From contig NZ_VILB01000012.1 in NCBI RefSeq assembly GCF_009712035.1, positions 1 through 46,142 on the forward strand: a DNA stretch of 46,142 nt, given 5' to 3'. The number at the start of each line of letters is the position of its first letter. Position 1 is the first letter of the stretch. Origin of the DNA: Anabaena sp. UHCC 0187. Its GTDB lineage: Bacteria > Cyanobacteriota > Cyanobacteriia > Cyanobacteriales > Nostocaceae. The position numbers and the translations under genes were made by a program. The notes beneath the pieces were generated by a model, which saw only the letters and a program-made list of their open reading frames with translations, did not search any database and was not told the origin of the DNA. Positions 9,583 to 18,099 of this stretch are shown piece after piece.

Positions 9583-10062
9583 ATGATTACAACTAAACCA
9601 AGAATTGAAGATAGTTTTGGGATTACATTAGCACCATTATCTGTGGAAGAAATCTACAGTAAAGCAGATAATCCTGCTAATGGTGCGGTGGTGGTAATGA
9701 GTGGTATGGTTCGTAATCAAACCGATGGTAAGCCTGTGGTAGCGTTAGAGTATCAAGCTTATGAACCGATGGCTTTACAGGTATTTTATCAAATTGCCCA
9801 TGATATTCGACATCAATGGACTGATGTGAGTCGGGTAGTGATATATCACCGAGTTGGGAGATTGTCGGTTGGGGAAATTAGTGTGGTTGTGGCTGTAGGT
9901 TGTCCCCATCGTGGTGAGGCTTTTGCCGCTTGTGAGTATGCTATTGATACACTCAAACATAACGCACCTATTTGGAAAAAGGAACACTATAGCTTGCTAG
10001 GTGAAGATGGTTCTCAAATAGCAGAGTCTAGTTGGGTATCTATTAAAAACTGTAACCATTAA
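9583..10062 (+). CDS. moaE: molybdopterin synthase catalytic subunit MoaE
   Basis: A 159-residue MoaE. It forms the large subunit of molybdopterin synthase, which uses MoaD thiocarboxylate to convert precursor Z (cPMP) to molybdopterin in the cytosol. Diagnostic features are GAVVVMSGMVRNQTDGKPV, LEYQAYEPMA, HRVGRLSVGE, VAVGCPHRGEAF and the active-site lysine pair in APIWKKEHY. A strong AGGAGG sits 9 bases before the ATG and fixes the start. No moaD gene is adjacent. The gene is convergent with the glucosidase gene, with 94 bases between them. Confidence 0.95.
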   Translation: MITTKPRIEDSFGITLAPLSVEEIYSKADNPANGAVVVMSGMVRNQTDGKPVVALEYQAYEPMALQVFYQIAHDIRHQWTDVSRVVIYHRVGRLSVGEISVVVAVGCPHRGEAFAACEYAIDTLKHNAPIWKKEHYSLLGEDGSQIAESSWVSIKNCNH

Positions 10063-10156
10063 ATAGGGGCAGAAGTTTGAGAACCTCCACCCCATTTTTT
10101 AGCAACCTCTATCTATGTGGTTTGAGTCAAAGCTGAAGCAGTTACGCTGTTCGTTC

Positions 10157-12952
10157 CTACTCAGGGCTTTTTCCTTGGGCAGTATAAGCTCCATGTTGTT
10201 GGATTAGTTTTGCTACTACTCCTGTCCAACCTGTTTGATGACTAGCTCCAATTCCCGCACCGTTATCCCCATGAAAATATTCATAGAAGAGAATGTAATT
10301 ATTCCAGTTGGGGTCATCTTGAAACTTTTTAGTTCCTCCATAAACAGGTCGCTCACATTGACCTTCTGTTTTTGGCAAGAAAATATTAATCAATCTTTGA
10401 GAAAGTTCTGTAGACACTTCCCAGAGATTCATCATCTTTCCTGAACCAGTAGGATATTCTACTTTGAAATCATCTCCTAAATAACGATGAAATTTTTGGA
10501 GTGATTCAATAATCAAGAAATTCACAGGCATCCAAACCGGACCACGCCAATTGGAATTGCCACCAAATAGACCAAATCTCGATTCTCCTGGCTCGTATTC
10601 TACTAAAGGTTGCTCGAAACTACCATCTTCCATTCTGATTTTAAAAGGCAAGAGATAAGGATGGGGTGGCTCGTGGGATTTAGATAAAGCTCGAATGCCA
10701 TAAGGTCCTAAAAATTCAGATTCATCGAGCATTCTTTTGAGAATTAATTTGAGTCTTTCAGGGTTGACTAGGGATAAAGCTAACCCTCCTCCCATCAAAT
10801 TACTATCTGTTTTATCAAAGTAAATGTTCTCGTTTTTTGTCAAGTCCTGACGATGCTTTAAAAACCAATCAGCCCTTTTTCTGAAGTCAGAAGACAAATA
10901 TTTGTCTAATGTTTCTTGATCGATTGCTTCCACTGCAAATAGAGGAATAAGTCCTACCATAGAACGGACTTTCATCGAGAAAGAAAAGGGATCATTTCCT
11001 CCGTCTATGACATTAGCAGGAAGTTTCAAAATGTCATAGAAAAAGCCATCTTTATCATCCCAAACATCAACTTCATTTCCTCCCAGTTTGTTCAGAGCTT
11101 CGGCAATCAACAAAAAATGCTGGAAGTATTTGGAGGCCATATCGTCATAAACTGTTGAATTTGTATGGCTTTTAGCTAACTCTGTTGCCATCTTCAACAA
11201 GTTAAGACAAAACATTCCCATCCAACTAGTACCATCTGATTGCTCAATACTAGCACCAGCAATTTTCAAATTACTGCGATCAAAAACCCCAATATTATCT
11301 AGACCCAGGAAACCGCCTCCAAACAGATTGTTTCCATCTACATCTTTACGATTTATCCACCAAGTAAAGTAGAGAGACAATTTCTGAAATAGTTGTTCGA
11401 GGAATCCTGCATCTGCATTGCCATACATTTTCTCTTCTATTTTATAAACCCGCCAAGCTGCCCAGGCATGAACTGGAGGATTTACGTCACTAAAGTTCCA
11501 CTCATAGGCTGGTATTTGACCGTTAGGGTGCATAAACCATTCTCTGGTGAAGAGATATAATTGCTTTTTCGCAAATTCTGGGTCAATTAAGGCTAGAGGG
11601 ATGGTGTGAAATGCCAAGTCCCAAGCAGCAAACCAAGGATATTCCCATTTGTCAGGCATGGAGATGATATCTTCGTTAAACAGGTGAGTCCACTCACTGT
11701 TTCTACCAGAGTTTTTGCGTTGCGCTGGTGGTGGTGCGCCTGGGTCTCCATTGATCCAATCTTGCACAACATAGTGGAAAAATTGCTTACTCCATAACAT
11801 CCCTGCAAAGGCTTGTCGTTGGACGTTACGCATTTCAACTGGTAATTCTTCGCTGGGGGTGACTGCTTGATAGAATTGATCCGCCTCATTTTTGCGTTGT
11901 TCAAATACTGACCCAAATTCATTACCAAAGGGTGTTGCTAAATCGTCAATATCACTGAGGCGGAGTCGGACGATTTTGGTTTCCCCTGGGGCAAAATTTA
12001 AGCGATAATGGGGTGAAACTTTGGTTCCTTGTTGATGAGGATTTACTGCACCAGTTTGACCATTAACAATATAATCGTTAATGCCATCTTTGACGTAAGA
12101 GGTATTTTTTCCCCATCCAAACTTTTCTTTATTGGTTTCGTTTTCCGTATACAGCATGGCATTGGGGGTTTGGCAATAAAGCCATTTCTTGACCTCCGGT
12201 TGCGCTGATTTCAAGTCGGTAAATTCAGCTTTAACTACCTTAAAATCTCCACTAGAGTTAACGCTTTCCAGGGAGGGTTTACCTTCCTCTGTGGCTCCCC
12301 AAGACCAAGTGTTACGAAACCAAAGAGTCGGTGCTAGATGCAACTCTTTAGCTTCTGGACCATGATTAACAACCGTGATTTGAATCAAGATATCTTCGGG
12401 AGAATTTTTGGCATATTCGACGAAAACATCAAAATAGCGGTTATCGTCAAATATCCCTGTATCCATCAACTCAAATTCAAATGCGCGAGCATCTTGGGCT
12501 TTGCGGCGACCATTTTCTTTGATCAATTGTTCATAGGGAAAGGCATTATGGGGATATTTGTACAGCCCTTTCATGTAAGAGTGGGTGGGGGTACTATCCA
12601 AATAAAAGTAATACTCTTTGACATCTTCCCCGTGATTTCCCTCACTATTGGTTAATCCAAATAGCCTTTCTTTGAGGATGGCATCTTTTCCATTCCAGAG
12701 AGCGATCGCAAAACAAAGACGTTGGTGATTATCAGAAATCCCCATAATCCCATCCTCACCCCAGCGATAGGTACGGGAACGAGATTGATCATGGGAAAAA
12801 TAGTCCCAAGCGTTACCATCAGCACTATAATCTTCTCGCACTGTTCCCCATTGGCGATCGCTTAAATAAGGACCCCACTGTTTCCAGTGTTTCTCCCGGT
12901 TGCTATCTTCAACCAGTCTTTTTCTTTCGGCTGTGTCTTGAATTTTGATCAT
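10157..12952 (-). CDS. GH63-like glucosidase (MGH1-type glycoside hydrolase)
   Basis: A 931-residue protein of the cyanobacterial/actinobacterial glucosidase group related to GH63 and mannosylglycerate hydrolase. The N-terminal half is a beta-sandwich-like region beginning [19 protein letters not shown]. The C-terminal half is an (alpha/alpha)6 barrel. Candidate acidic residues are the Asp of [14 protein letters not shown] and the Glu of the [13 protein letters not shown] segment near the C-terminus. There is no signal peptide, so it acts in the cytoplasm, releasing glucose or a related sugar from a small glycoside. It is the last gene of the ten-gene minus-strand unit, 63 bases after the DyP peroxidase gene. 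The exact substrate is unknown. Confidence 0.82.
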   Translation of the reverse strand: MIKIQDTAERKRLVEDSNREKHWKQWGPYLSDRQWGTVREDYSADGNAWDYFSHDQSRSRTYRWGEDGIMGISDNHQRLCFAIALWNGKDAILKERLFGLTNSEGNHGEDVKEYYFYLDSTPTHSYMKGLYKYPHNAFPYEQLIKENGRRKAQDARAFEFELMDTGIFDDNRYFDVFVEYAKNSPEDILIQITVVNHGPEAKELHLAPTLWFRNTWSWGATEEGKPSLESVNSSGDFKVVKAEFTDLKSAQPEVKKWLYCQTPNAMLYTENETNKEKFGWGKNTSYVKDGINDYIVNGQTGAVNPHQQGTKVSPHYRLNFAPGETKIVRLRLSDIDDLATPFGNEFGSVFEQRKNEADQFYQAVTPSEELPVEMRNVQRQAFAGMLWSKQFFHYVVQDWINGDPGAPPPAQRKNSGRNSEWTHLFNEDIISMPDKWEYPWFAAWDLAFHTIPLALIDPEFAKKQLYLFTREWFMHPNGQIPAYEWNFSDVNPPVHAWAAWRVYKIEEKMYGNADAGFLEQLFQKLSLYFTWWINRKDVDGNNLFGGGFLGLDNIGVFDRSNLKIAGASIEQSDGTSWMGMFCLNLLKMATELAKSHTNSTVYDDMASKYFQHFLLIAEALNKLGGNEVDVWDDKDGFFYDILKLPANVIDGGNDPFSFSMKVRSMVGLIPLFAVEAIDQETLDKYLSSDFRKRADWFLKHRQDLTKNENIYFDKTDSNLMGGGLALSLVNPERLKLILKRMLDESEFLGPYGIRALSKSHEPPHPYLLPFKIRMEDGSFEQPLVEYEPGESRFGLFGGNSNWRGPVWMPVNFLIIESLQKFHRYLGDDFKVEYPTGSGKMMNLWEVSTELSQRLINIFLPKTEGQCERPVYGGTKKFQDDPNWNNYILFYEYFHGDNGAGIGASHQTGWTGVVAKLIQQHGAYTAQGKSPE

Positions 12953-13015
12953 GGCTTTTTACGATTTCATAAATGAACTGTTGGCAATCATGGTCTTAAT
13001 TCGCTAGAGAAATCT

Positions 13016-14449
13016 CTAATCTAAACTCGTCAGAAAACTAATACTAGGAGCGAAGAAATATTCTCCACCTTTCATTTTCACCCATAGCTCAAAATGATAC
13101 TCCTTAGTTTCCTTTTCACCCCATTTTGTTGGCCATTTTGATATGACGTTTCTTGGATCATCTTTTGGTCTTCCGGGCTGACCAATTACCGGATCAAGTC
13201 CTACTCCAACGTCAACAAAACGATCAGGATTTGCCCATCTCGATTGCATAAAATTGAATTGGTTTTCAATATCTGCTTGGAAACAAAGAAACAATAATCC
13301 TGAACCCTCTGTCGGTTTTGCAGTGGGATCATGTTCTCCATAACTAACTGCCCGTCGGGCAATTCGATGATTTCTCTCTATCCTTAAAGCTTCATCAAAT
13401 TCAGGAGCAGATTCAACTCGTCCTGTATCACCACGTGGGTTTGTTTTGCGAATATGGGCATGAAATGGACATTTTGTAGCTGCTACATCCTCATCATAAT
13501 TAAAGTTATTAGTTGGGGTGACAGCATAGGTAGGAATATCTGACTTAGTAACGGGAGTTCCATCCGCAAAACGACCCATAACTAAAGCCCCTGCCAAATC
13601 ATTTTTGATGTTTAAAGTTTTAGCAAGTTGTTGTTGATCTTCATGAAATGCTTTAACATTTTGTTCGAGCTTTCGGTAAACTAAATAGCTACCATAACTA
13701 TCCTCAGTTTTCCCATTATAATCTTTAACGAGAATGATATCTAAAGAAGCTCTGGGATCCCATTGACTGAAATTGCAATCGTTGGTTTGCGCTCCCACAA
13801 TATCTCGTTTGATAAATAAAGGCTGACTTACCCCATCAACAAACCCAAAATGTTCAATTATTTGTCCGGCTTTATTTCTAAGAATAAAGCCATCTTCTCG
13901 ATGAATAATTACAGCAACTTGACGCAGACTTTGAGAAACCTGATTGACGGTTTGCAATAAATTGATCAAGTTATCGTCAGCAATTAATAGTAAAGCATGG
14001 ATCTCTTTTTGAAATCCGGCTTCCCAGTCTTTAACCTCCGGATCTTTTAAAAAATCTTGTCTGATTTGCTCATTTTTCATCCCCATGGTAAAGGGCTGAT
14101 CTTTCGGAACTTGAAAAGGCTTAAATCCTAAAGCTTCATAACCATGACGAGTTAGTAAAAAGTTAGCAAAAACCTTCCCAGTAATGCCTTCTTGCCGGTA
14201 GCGTAAAGCCTCATCTGCTTGTTGTTTAGCTGATGTTACATAACAGTTAGCAAAGGTTTGTATCCAGTTCTTAGCTTCCGCAACTTTTTCCGATTTCCAT
14301 TCTAAAAAGAGATGCACACTGTAATCTCGTCCATGTCCTTTTAAAATATTTCCTTGTAAGTCTTCCAGGAGTCCTTGATACTTGCCCGCATTTTCTGGAT
14401 CAATTCCAGTTTCTGGAACATTTTTTAAGTCTTCTTCTGTTAATGCCAC
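13016..14449 (-). CDS. DyP-type heme peroxidase
   Basis: A 477-residue dye-decolorising peroxidase of the long class. The defining GFVDG motif is at 202-206, with catalytic Asp205. The CPFHAHIRKTNPRGD region gives the likely proximal heme ligand His332, and the RIERNHRIARRAVSYG segment supplies conserved arginines on the distal side. LLFLCFQADIENQF and QSRWANP complete the family pattern. It would reduce hydrogen peroxide while oxidising an organic substrate. No signal peptide is present, so it is probably cytoplasmic unless exported with a partner. It starts 28 bases after the copper radical oxidase stop, so translation of the two is probably coupled; that oxidase family makes hydrogen peroxide. 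Confidence 0.93.
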   Translation of the reverse strand: MALTEEDLKNVPETGIDPENAGKYQGLLEDLQGNILKGHGRDYSVHLFLEWKSEKVAEAKNWIQTFANCYVTSAKQQADEALRYRQEGITGKVFANFLLTRHGYEALGFKPFQVPKDQPFTMGMKNEQIRQDFLKDPEVKDWEAGFQKEIHALLLIADDNLINLLQTVNQVSQSLRQVAVIIHREDGFILRNKAGQIIEHFGFVDGVSQPLFIKRDIVGAQTNDCNFSQWDPRASLDIILVKDYNGKTEDSYGSYLVYRKLEQNVKAFHEDQQQLAKTLNIKNDLAGALVMGRFADGTPVTKSDIPTYAVTPTNNFNYDEDVAATKCPFHAHIRKTNPRGDTGRVESAPEFDEALRIERNHRIARRAVSYGEHDPTAKPTEGSGLLFLCFQADIENQFNFMQSRWANPDRFVDVGVGLDPVIGQPGRPKDDPRNVISKWPTKWGEKETKEYHFELWVKMKGGEYFFAPSISFLTSLD

Positions 14450-14477
14450 AAAATTCTACCTTTTTGATGACTGTTTT

Positions 14478-16424
14478 TTATCCAGCTTGAAGTTTGATAA
14501 TTTTGGCTTTGGCAGGTTTGCCTACGTCATTAAGATAAAACATCATGTAGTATCCAGGAGGATAGAGATTTGCGTTATTAGGTGCTGTAAATTCCACTAA
14601 TGAACTATCATCTGAAACTTCGATGGGCAACTCTACTAACCGTTGTCCATAATCAAAGGAATGGGTAACGGACCCCAGCTTGGCAAGTACCAGCGATGGG
14701 TTTTTAGTGCCATTTTCTACCCTAATTGTGCCTGGTTGTCCATATTCAAGAGTGTCAGGAGCTTGATTGATTTGAGGGCGATCGCCTGATTTAAAGAGAT
14801 AGGGAGGACTGAAAATTTCTCCTTGCCAAATTTCCGCCGGCACAAAGGGTTCAGAATCTCCTTCGGCGTAATAATGTTGCGGATCTTTGTAAAAGGTGTC
14901 AATATCAAATTCTTCAGGTTTTCCTGATTGATTTTGCAGCTTGGCAAAGGTAAAAAATGTTTGCGGATCGCCAAGAACATCCACACGCACTGTACCGTCT
15001 TTTTTGAGTGCGGCTCGATTGGCATTTCCACCCACAACTAATACACGGGCATCCGGTAGTAAAACAGCCCCATTATGGTACAGTCTGGGGAATTTGCCAC
15101 GGTTTAAGGACTTGGTTCTATAACCTGCTGTTGCTTTTTCATCTGGGGTCATGAGCAAGGGTTCGTAAACTGGCTGATATTCGGGATATCGTCCCCCATT
15201 AATCACTAAAATTTCTTTGGTGGGCAAAATGACGGCTTGGAGGTTAGCTCTGGGTTTATCCAGGAAATGGTCAAATATTTCCCATTTACCAATCTTGTTA
15301 CCAATTTTTTCTGGTGGAATCCAATGTTGTAAACTGCTGGCTATCCTGACCTCTTTGGGAAATCCTGCTGTACTACCACCCCGGCCAAAACTGATACTGT
15401 TCGTACCAATAATACCACCTAATAAAATGACATCTTCGGAATTAGGGACTTGTAGAGCGGTTCCGTAGGCTTTGTTGGTTTCTAAGCGATCTGGTCCTAC
15501 TTCAAAACTAATGGAAATATTGCCATTATCTACTTCCTGAATGCTCATTAAATAGCTTTTTTTACTGAAATGGGGAACTGAAACTCCGGCAATACCGGCT
15601 TCGTCTCCTGTAATCAGTAATCTGCCATCTTTTAAAGGAAAAACACGGGGATAAAGGTCAATGCTATCGTAAACGTCCTCACCTTCTACTTTGGTGTTGA
15701 AGGGACTGTTTTCGATTAGTCTGGGGTCAAAGTATTGAAGTTTCTCCGTTTTGGGATCATAAATTTCAATACTGGGGTTAATTTGGTTGGGTTTATCCCA
15801 TTTTAAACCCGAAAAAATCACCACTTTCCCACTAGCTAGGGGAATTAAACTTGGATACCAACGTCCATCTTTTGTCTCTCCAATAGCCTTCCATTCTCCT
15901 GTTTGCCATTTATACAGGTTAATCTGCTTGCTGCCGGTAAAAGCTCCACCTGGGTAATAACGTCCTGTTCCCCCGATGAATAGGACATTACCATCGGCTA
16001 ACTGGACATGACCCAGACAAAAGAGATCGTTTGTTGTCCCATTTTGTGAAGCTGGAGGTGAGGGAATACGTTCAAATTTTCCTGTTGCGGGGTCAAGTAA
16101 ACCTGTATTATTGATGGCATTGTAGTTTTTCGGATCTACACCTTCTTTAAACTTATATTGTCCATCTTCTTCAATGAGGGTGCTACGAAAACTACTACCA
16201 TTGACCATTAAAACTTTGCCATTCGGTAGCACAATGGTATGGACAGACTGCATCCGATCTTCTGTCGGTGGCATGGGTATGGTTGTCCATGCTCCCATGG
16301 TTTCTTGGGTCCCGGCCGCTATAGCTACATCCCAACCTAAAAATGTTAGGCATAAGGACAGGAAAAACACCAAAAAAACTGAGACAATCTTGATGCCTTT
16401 GGGTAATGGTTGAACTATCTTCAT
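14478..16424 (-). CDS. exported copper radical oxidase (galactose oxidase/glyoxal oxidase-like)
   Basis: A 648-residue protein with an N-terminal signal sequence (hydrophobic residues about 13-37, cleavage near AIAAG), Kelch-type repeats and a C-terminal DUF1929-like domain. All cofactor residues of galactose oxidase have counterparts: Cys136 (LFCLGHV) and Tyr190 (GRWYPSL) for the Cys-Tyr crosslink, Tyr449-His450 (PRLYHNGAVLLPD) and His588 (GSVTHSF) for copper. It should therefore be an active enzyme oxidising a primary alcohol or aldehyde with O2 and releasing H2O2, acting outside the cytoplasm. Galactose itself is not implied, since family members differ widely in substrate. It sits between the second TIM-barrel gene and the DyP peroxidase gene. 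Confidence 0.88.
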   Translation of the reverse strand: MKIVQPLPKGIKIVSVFLVFFLSLCLTFLGWDVAIAAGTQETMGAWTTIPMPPTEDRMQSVHTIVLPNGKVLMVNGSSFRSTLIEEDGQYKFKEGVDPKNYNAINNTGLLDPATGKFERIPSPPASQNGTTNDLFCLGHVQLADGNVLFIGGTGRYYPGGAFTGSKQINLYKWQTGEWKAIGETKDGRWYPSLIPLASGKVVIFSGLKWDKPNQINPSIEIYDPKTEKLQYFDPRLIENSPFNTKVEGEDVYDSIDLYPRVFPLKDGRLLITGDEAGIAGVSVPHFSKKSYLMSIQEVDNGNISISFEVGPDRLETNKAYGTALQVPNSEDVILLGGIIGTNSISFGRGGSTAGFPKEVRIASSLQHWIPPEKIGNKIGKWEIFDHFLDKPRANLQAVILPTKEILVINGGRYPEYQPVYEPLLMTPDEKATAGYRTKSLNRGKFPRLYHNGAVLLPDARVLVVGGNANRAALKKDGTVRVDVLGDPQTFFTFAKLQNQSGKPEEFDIDTFYKDPQHYYAEGDSEPFVPAEIWQGEIFSPPYLFKSGDRPQINQAPDTLEYGQPGTIRVENGTKNPSLVLAKLGSVTHSFDYGQRLVELPIEVSDDSSLVEFTAPNNANLYPPGYYMMFYLNDVGKPAKAKIIKLQAG

Positions 16425-16483
16425 AATGAAGTATCTGCGTCAGAATTTATGGTCGTGGTCAATCGTTATTTCTCTAAGGAAAT

Positions 16484-17509
16484 TTAGTAATCCTGAACAG
16501 TTTGTTGAATTTTTTGAATTTTTTGAATTTCCTGTTTAGTTACTTTGATAGCTTCATTTGCAATATCGTAGGCACTAGGATAGCAATTAGCTTCATCTTC
16601 CCCTGGTATCCAAAACTTGCGTCGAGTCAGACGCAGAGAGTTGACAAACGCAGGAATAGCATTGAAAATTTCCACAGCAATTGGTCCGGTGTATACTTCC
16701 AAAACTGGTTGGAGAAAGGGCTGCCAGGGTAGCCAACTGGTATGAAGTGCGCCACGATCAGGGGGTGAAACTTGAATGTAATGTAGCCGGTTTTCTTGGG
16801 CTAAATAGGTAACTTGTTCTTGGAACTTTTCTGGGCCATCTCCATCCAATATTTCGTGGGCGCTATCAATTACAACCCCCACTTGTTTACTTTCCACACC
16901 TTTGAGAAAGTCAATTAATTGAGATAACTTATTTGGTCCAGGAGTTTCCCAATGAGTAATAGGTTCAATTGCTAATTTGACGTTTTTTCCTTCAGCATAT
17001 TTACCCAATTCATTGAGAATCGGTTGAGCATTTTGATAACGCACAGATAAATGATCCTGTATTTGATCGCTCCAAATCGGATCATTAAAGTCTGTGGTTG
17101 GAAAAACACCATAGGGAATGACAATAGGCCCCATCATAATCTCACCCCCTAAAGCCGCCGTAATATCAACTCTTGATTTCAGATATTCTAGGGCTTCTTG
17201 TCTTTGTTTTGGATAGGGAGAACTAGGATCAAAAGTTCTGGTTGCTCCAACATTGGTGGATATTTTAATATCTGCTAAACCCTCGCAATCAAGATAGTGG
17301 CGTAAATCTTGATAATTTGCCAAATCTTGGGAATAATTTGCAGGATTGGTTAAAGCAATGGGAAATTCAAAGCCAGTATAACCAAATTTCTTCAGTTCTT
17401 TTATATGTGCTACTACAGTTTTCCGATATTCTAAATTATCGGGTTTTAAATCTGTAGTAAACATGAAAAAGCTCAGGTAAATATTAGGCAAAGATGATGA
17501 TTTGTTCAT
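16484..17509 (-). CDS. sugar isomerase/epimerase-like TIM-barrel protein
   Basis: A 341-residue xylose-isomerase-like TIM barrel of the sugar phosphate isomerase/epimerase superfamily. Candidate metal ligands are the Glu of KLAIEPITHWE, the Asp and His of GVVIDSAHE and the Glu of GPIAVEIFNAIP, in the spacing of D-tagatose 3-epimerase relatives. I place the start at the ATG at 17509 because the upstream in-frame start is a TTG and a GGA lies about 9 bases before the ATG. There is no signal peptide. The C-terminal tail (QEIQKIQKIQQ) is partly coded by a 9-base microsatellite. It follows the SnoaL-like gene by about 75 bases. Substrate unknown; a keto-sugar is plausible from context. Confidence 0.82.
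   Translation of the reverse strand: MNKSSSLPNIYLSFFMFTTDLKPDNLEYRKTVVAHIKELKKFGYTGFEFPIALTNPANYSQDLANYQDLRHYLDCEGLADIKISTNVGATRTFDPSSPYPKQRQEALEYLKSRVDITAALGGEIMMGPIVIPYGVFPTTDFNDPIWSDQIQDHLSVRYQNAQPILNELGKYAEGKNVKLAIEPITHWETPGPNKLSQLIDFLKGVESKQVGVVIDSAHEILDGDGPEKFQEQVTYLAQENRLHYIQVSPPDRGALHTSWLPWQPFLQPVLEVYTGPIAVEIFNAIPAFVNSLRLTRRKFWIPGEDEANCYPSAYDIANEAIKVTKQEIQKIQKIQQTVQDY
16505..16531. repeat. 9-bp microsatellite in the 3' end of the TIM-barrel gene
   Basis: Three successive copies of a 9-base unit (GAATTTTTT on the plus strand) code for the repeated QKIQKIQ-type tail of the isomerase-like protein. The tail lies outside the expected TIM barrel and is probably variable in length between strains. 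Confidence 0.75.
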
Positions 17510-17583
17510 TTTATTATGTTCCAAAAAGAATCTCAGTAAATTTGAATTACGGTACGATATTTTCCCTAATATCTCTGGAGAGA

Positions 17584-17976
17584 TTATAAGGGTTTTCTGT
17601 TCCAGATTTGACGGTCAATTTTCCAAATACCTGCATCTTTTTTCATTAGCCATAAAGCCCGAAATTTTACTTGTTTTGAAGGACTACCATCATGAGAATA
17701 AATAGTTGCCATAGAGATACCAATGACATAACCAAAATCACCCATCACTTCAATTTCATCTGCTGTAAAAATTGGATCAATATCTTGGGTTGCAATACTT
17801 TGGGCAAATCCTTCTACAATATCTGCCCTACCACAGCGATCATCTACATCCGGTGCCATCCAAAGTGCATCTTCGGTATACATATCACTATAACCATCAA
17901 GATTTCTAGTTCTCACATTCTCGGCATAGGTTTCTTCAAACACTTTTCTGATTTCATCTTTATCGCGAGAATACAT
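17584..17976 (-). CDS. SnoaL-like/DUF4440 small protein
   Basis: A 130-residue protein with the NTF2-like cone fold of the SgcJ/EcaC (DUF4440) group. It has an N-terminal helix (IRKVFEETYAENVRTRNLDG), then YSDMYTEDALWMAPD, and ends with the strand pair ALWLMKKDAGIWKIDRQIWN. The fold is used by isomerases, cyclases, dehydratases and non-catalytic binding proteins, so the family name does not fix a reaction. TAGGAG lies 7 bases before the ATG. It is flanked by two TIM-barrel sugar isomerase-like genes on the same strand, which suggests a shared substrate or a small partner subunit; that is inference. Confidence 0.8.
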   Translation of the reverse strand: MYSRDKDEIRKVFEETYAENVRTRNLDGYSDMYTEDALWMAPDVDDRCGRADIVEGFAQSIATQDIDPIFTADEIEVMGDFGYVIGISMATIYSHDGSPSKQVKFRALWLMKKDAGIWKIDRQIWNRKPL

Positions 17977-18049
17977 ATCTAAACTCCTAAGAATTGTTAT
18001 TGCGTTGTGCAGAAATGGTCGTATTGGGCATGAAAATTTACTATTTAAT

Positions 18050-18093
18050 ATTTACCAAAAGTCTGTAGATAAAATCTCCGACTTTTAGTAAAT
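18050..18093 (-). terminator. inverted repeat after the IolE-like gene (possible attenuator/terminator)
   Basis: A 14-base arm (ATTTACCAAAAGTC) and its complement (GACTTTTAGTAAAT, one mismatch) are separated by 16 bases, just past the stop of the IolE-like gene and before the SnoaL-like gene. There is no U tract after it on the minus strand, so it may stabilise or attenuate the transcript rather than end it. Confidence 0.4.
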
Positions 18094-18099
18094 AAAAAA

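Noticed and set aside
17502-17982. Plus-strand frames opposite the SnoaL-like gene
   Set aside because: They lack start signals and family resemblance, while the minus-strand gene has TAGGAG and a recognisable fold.
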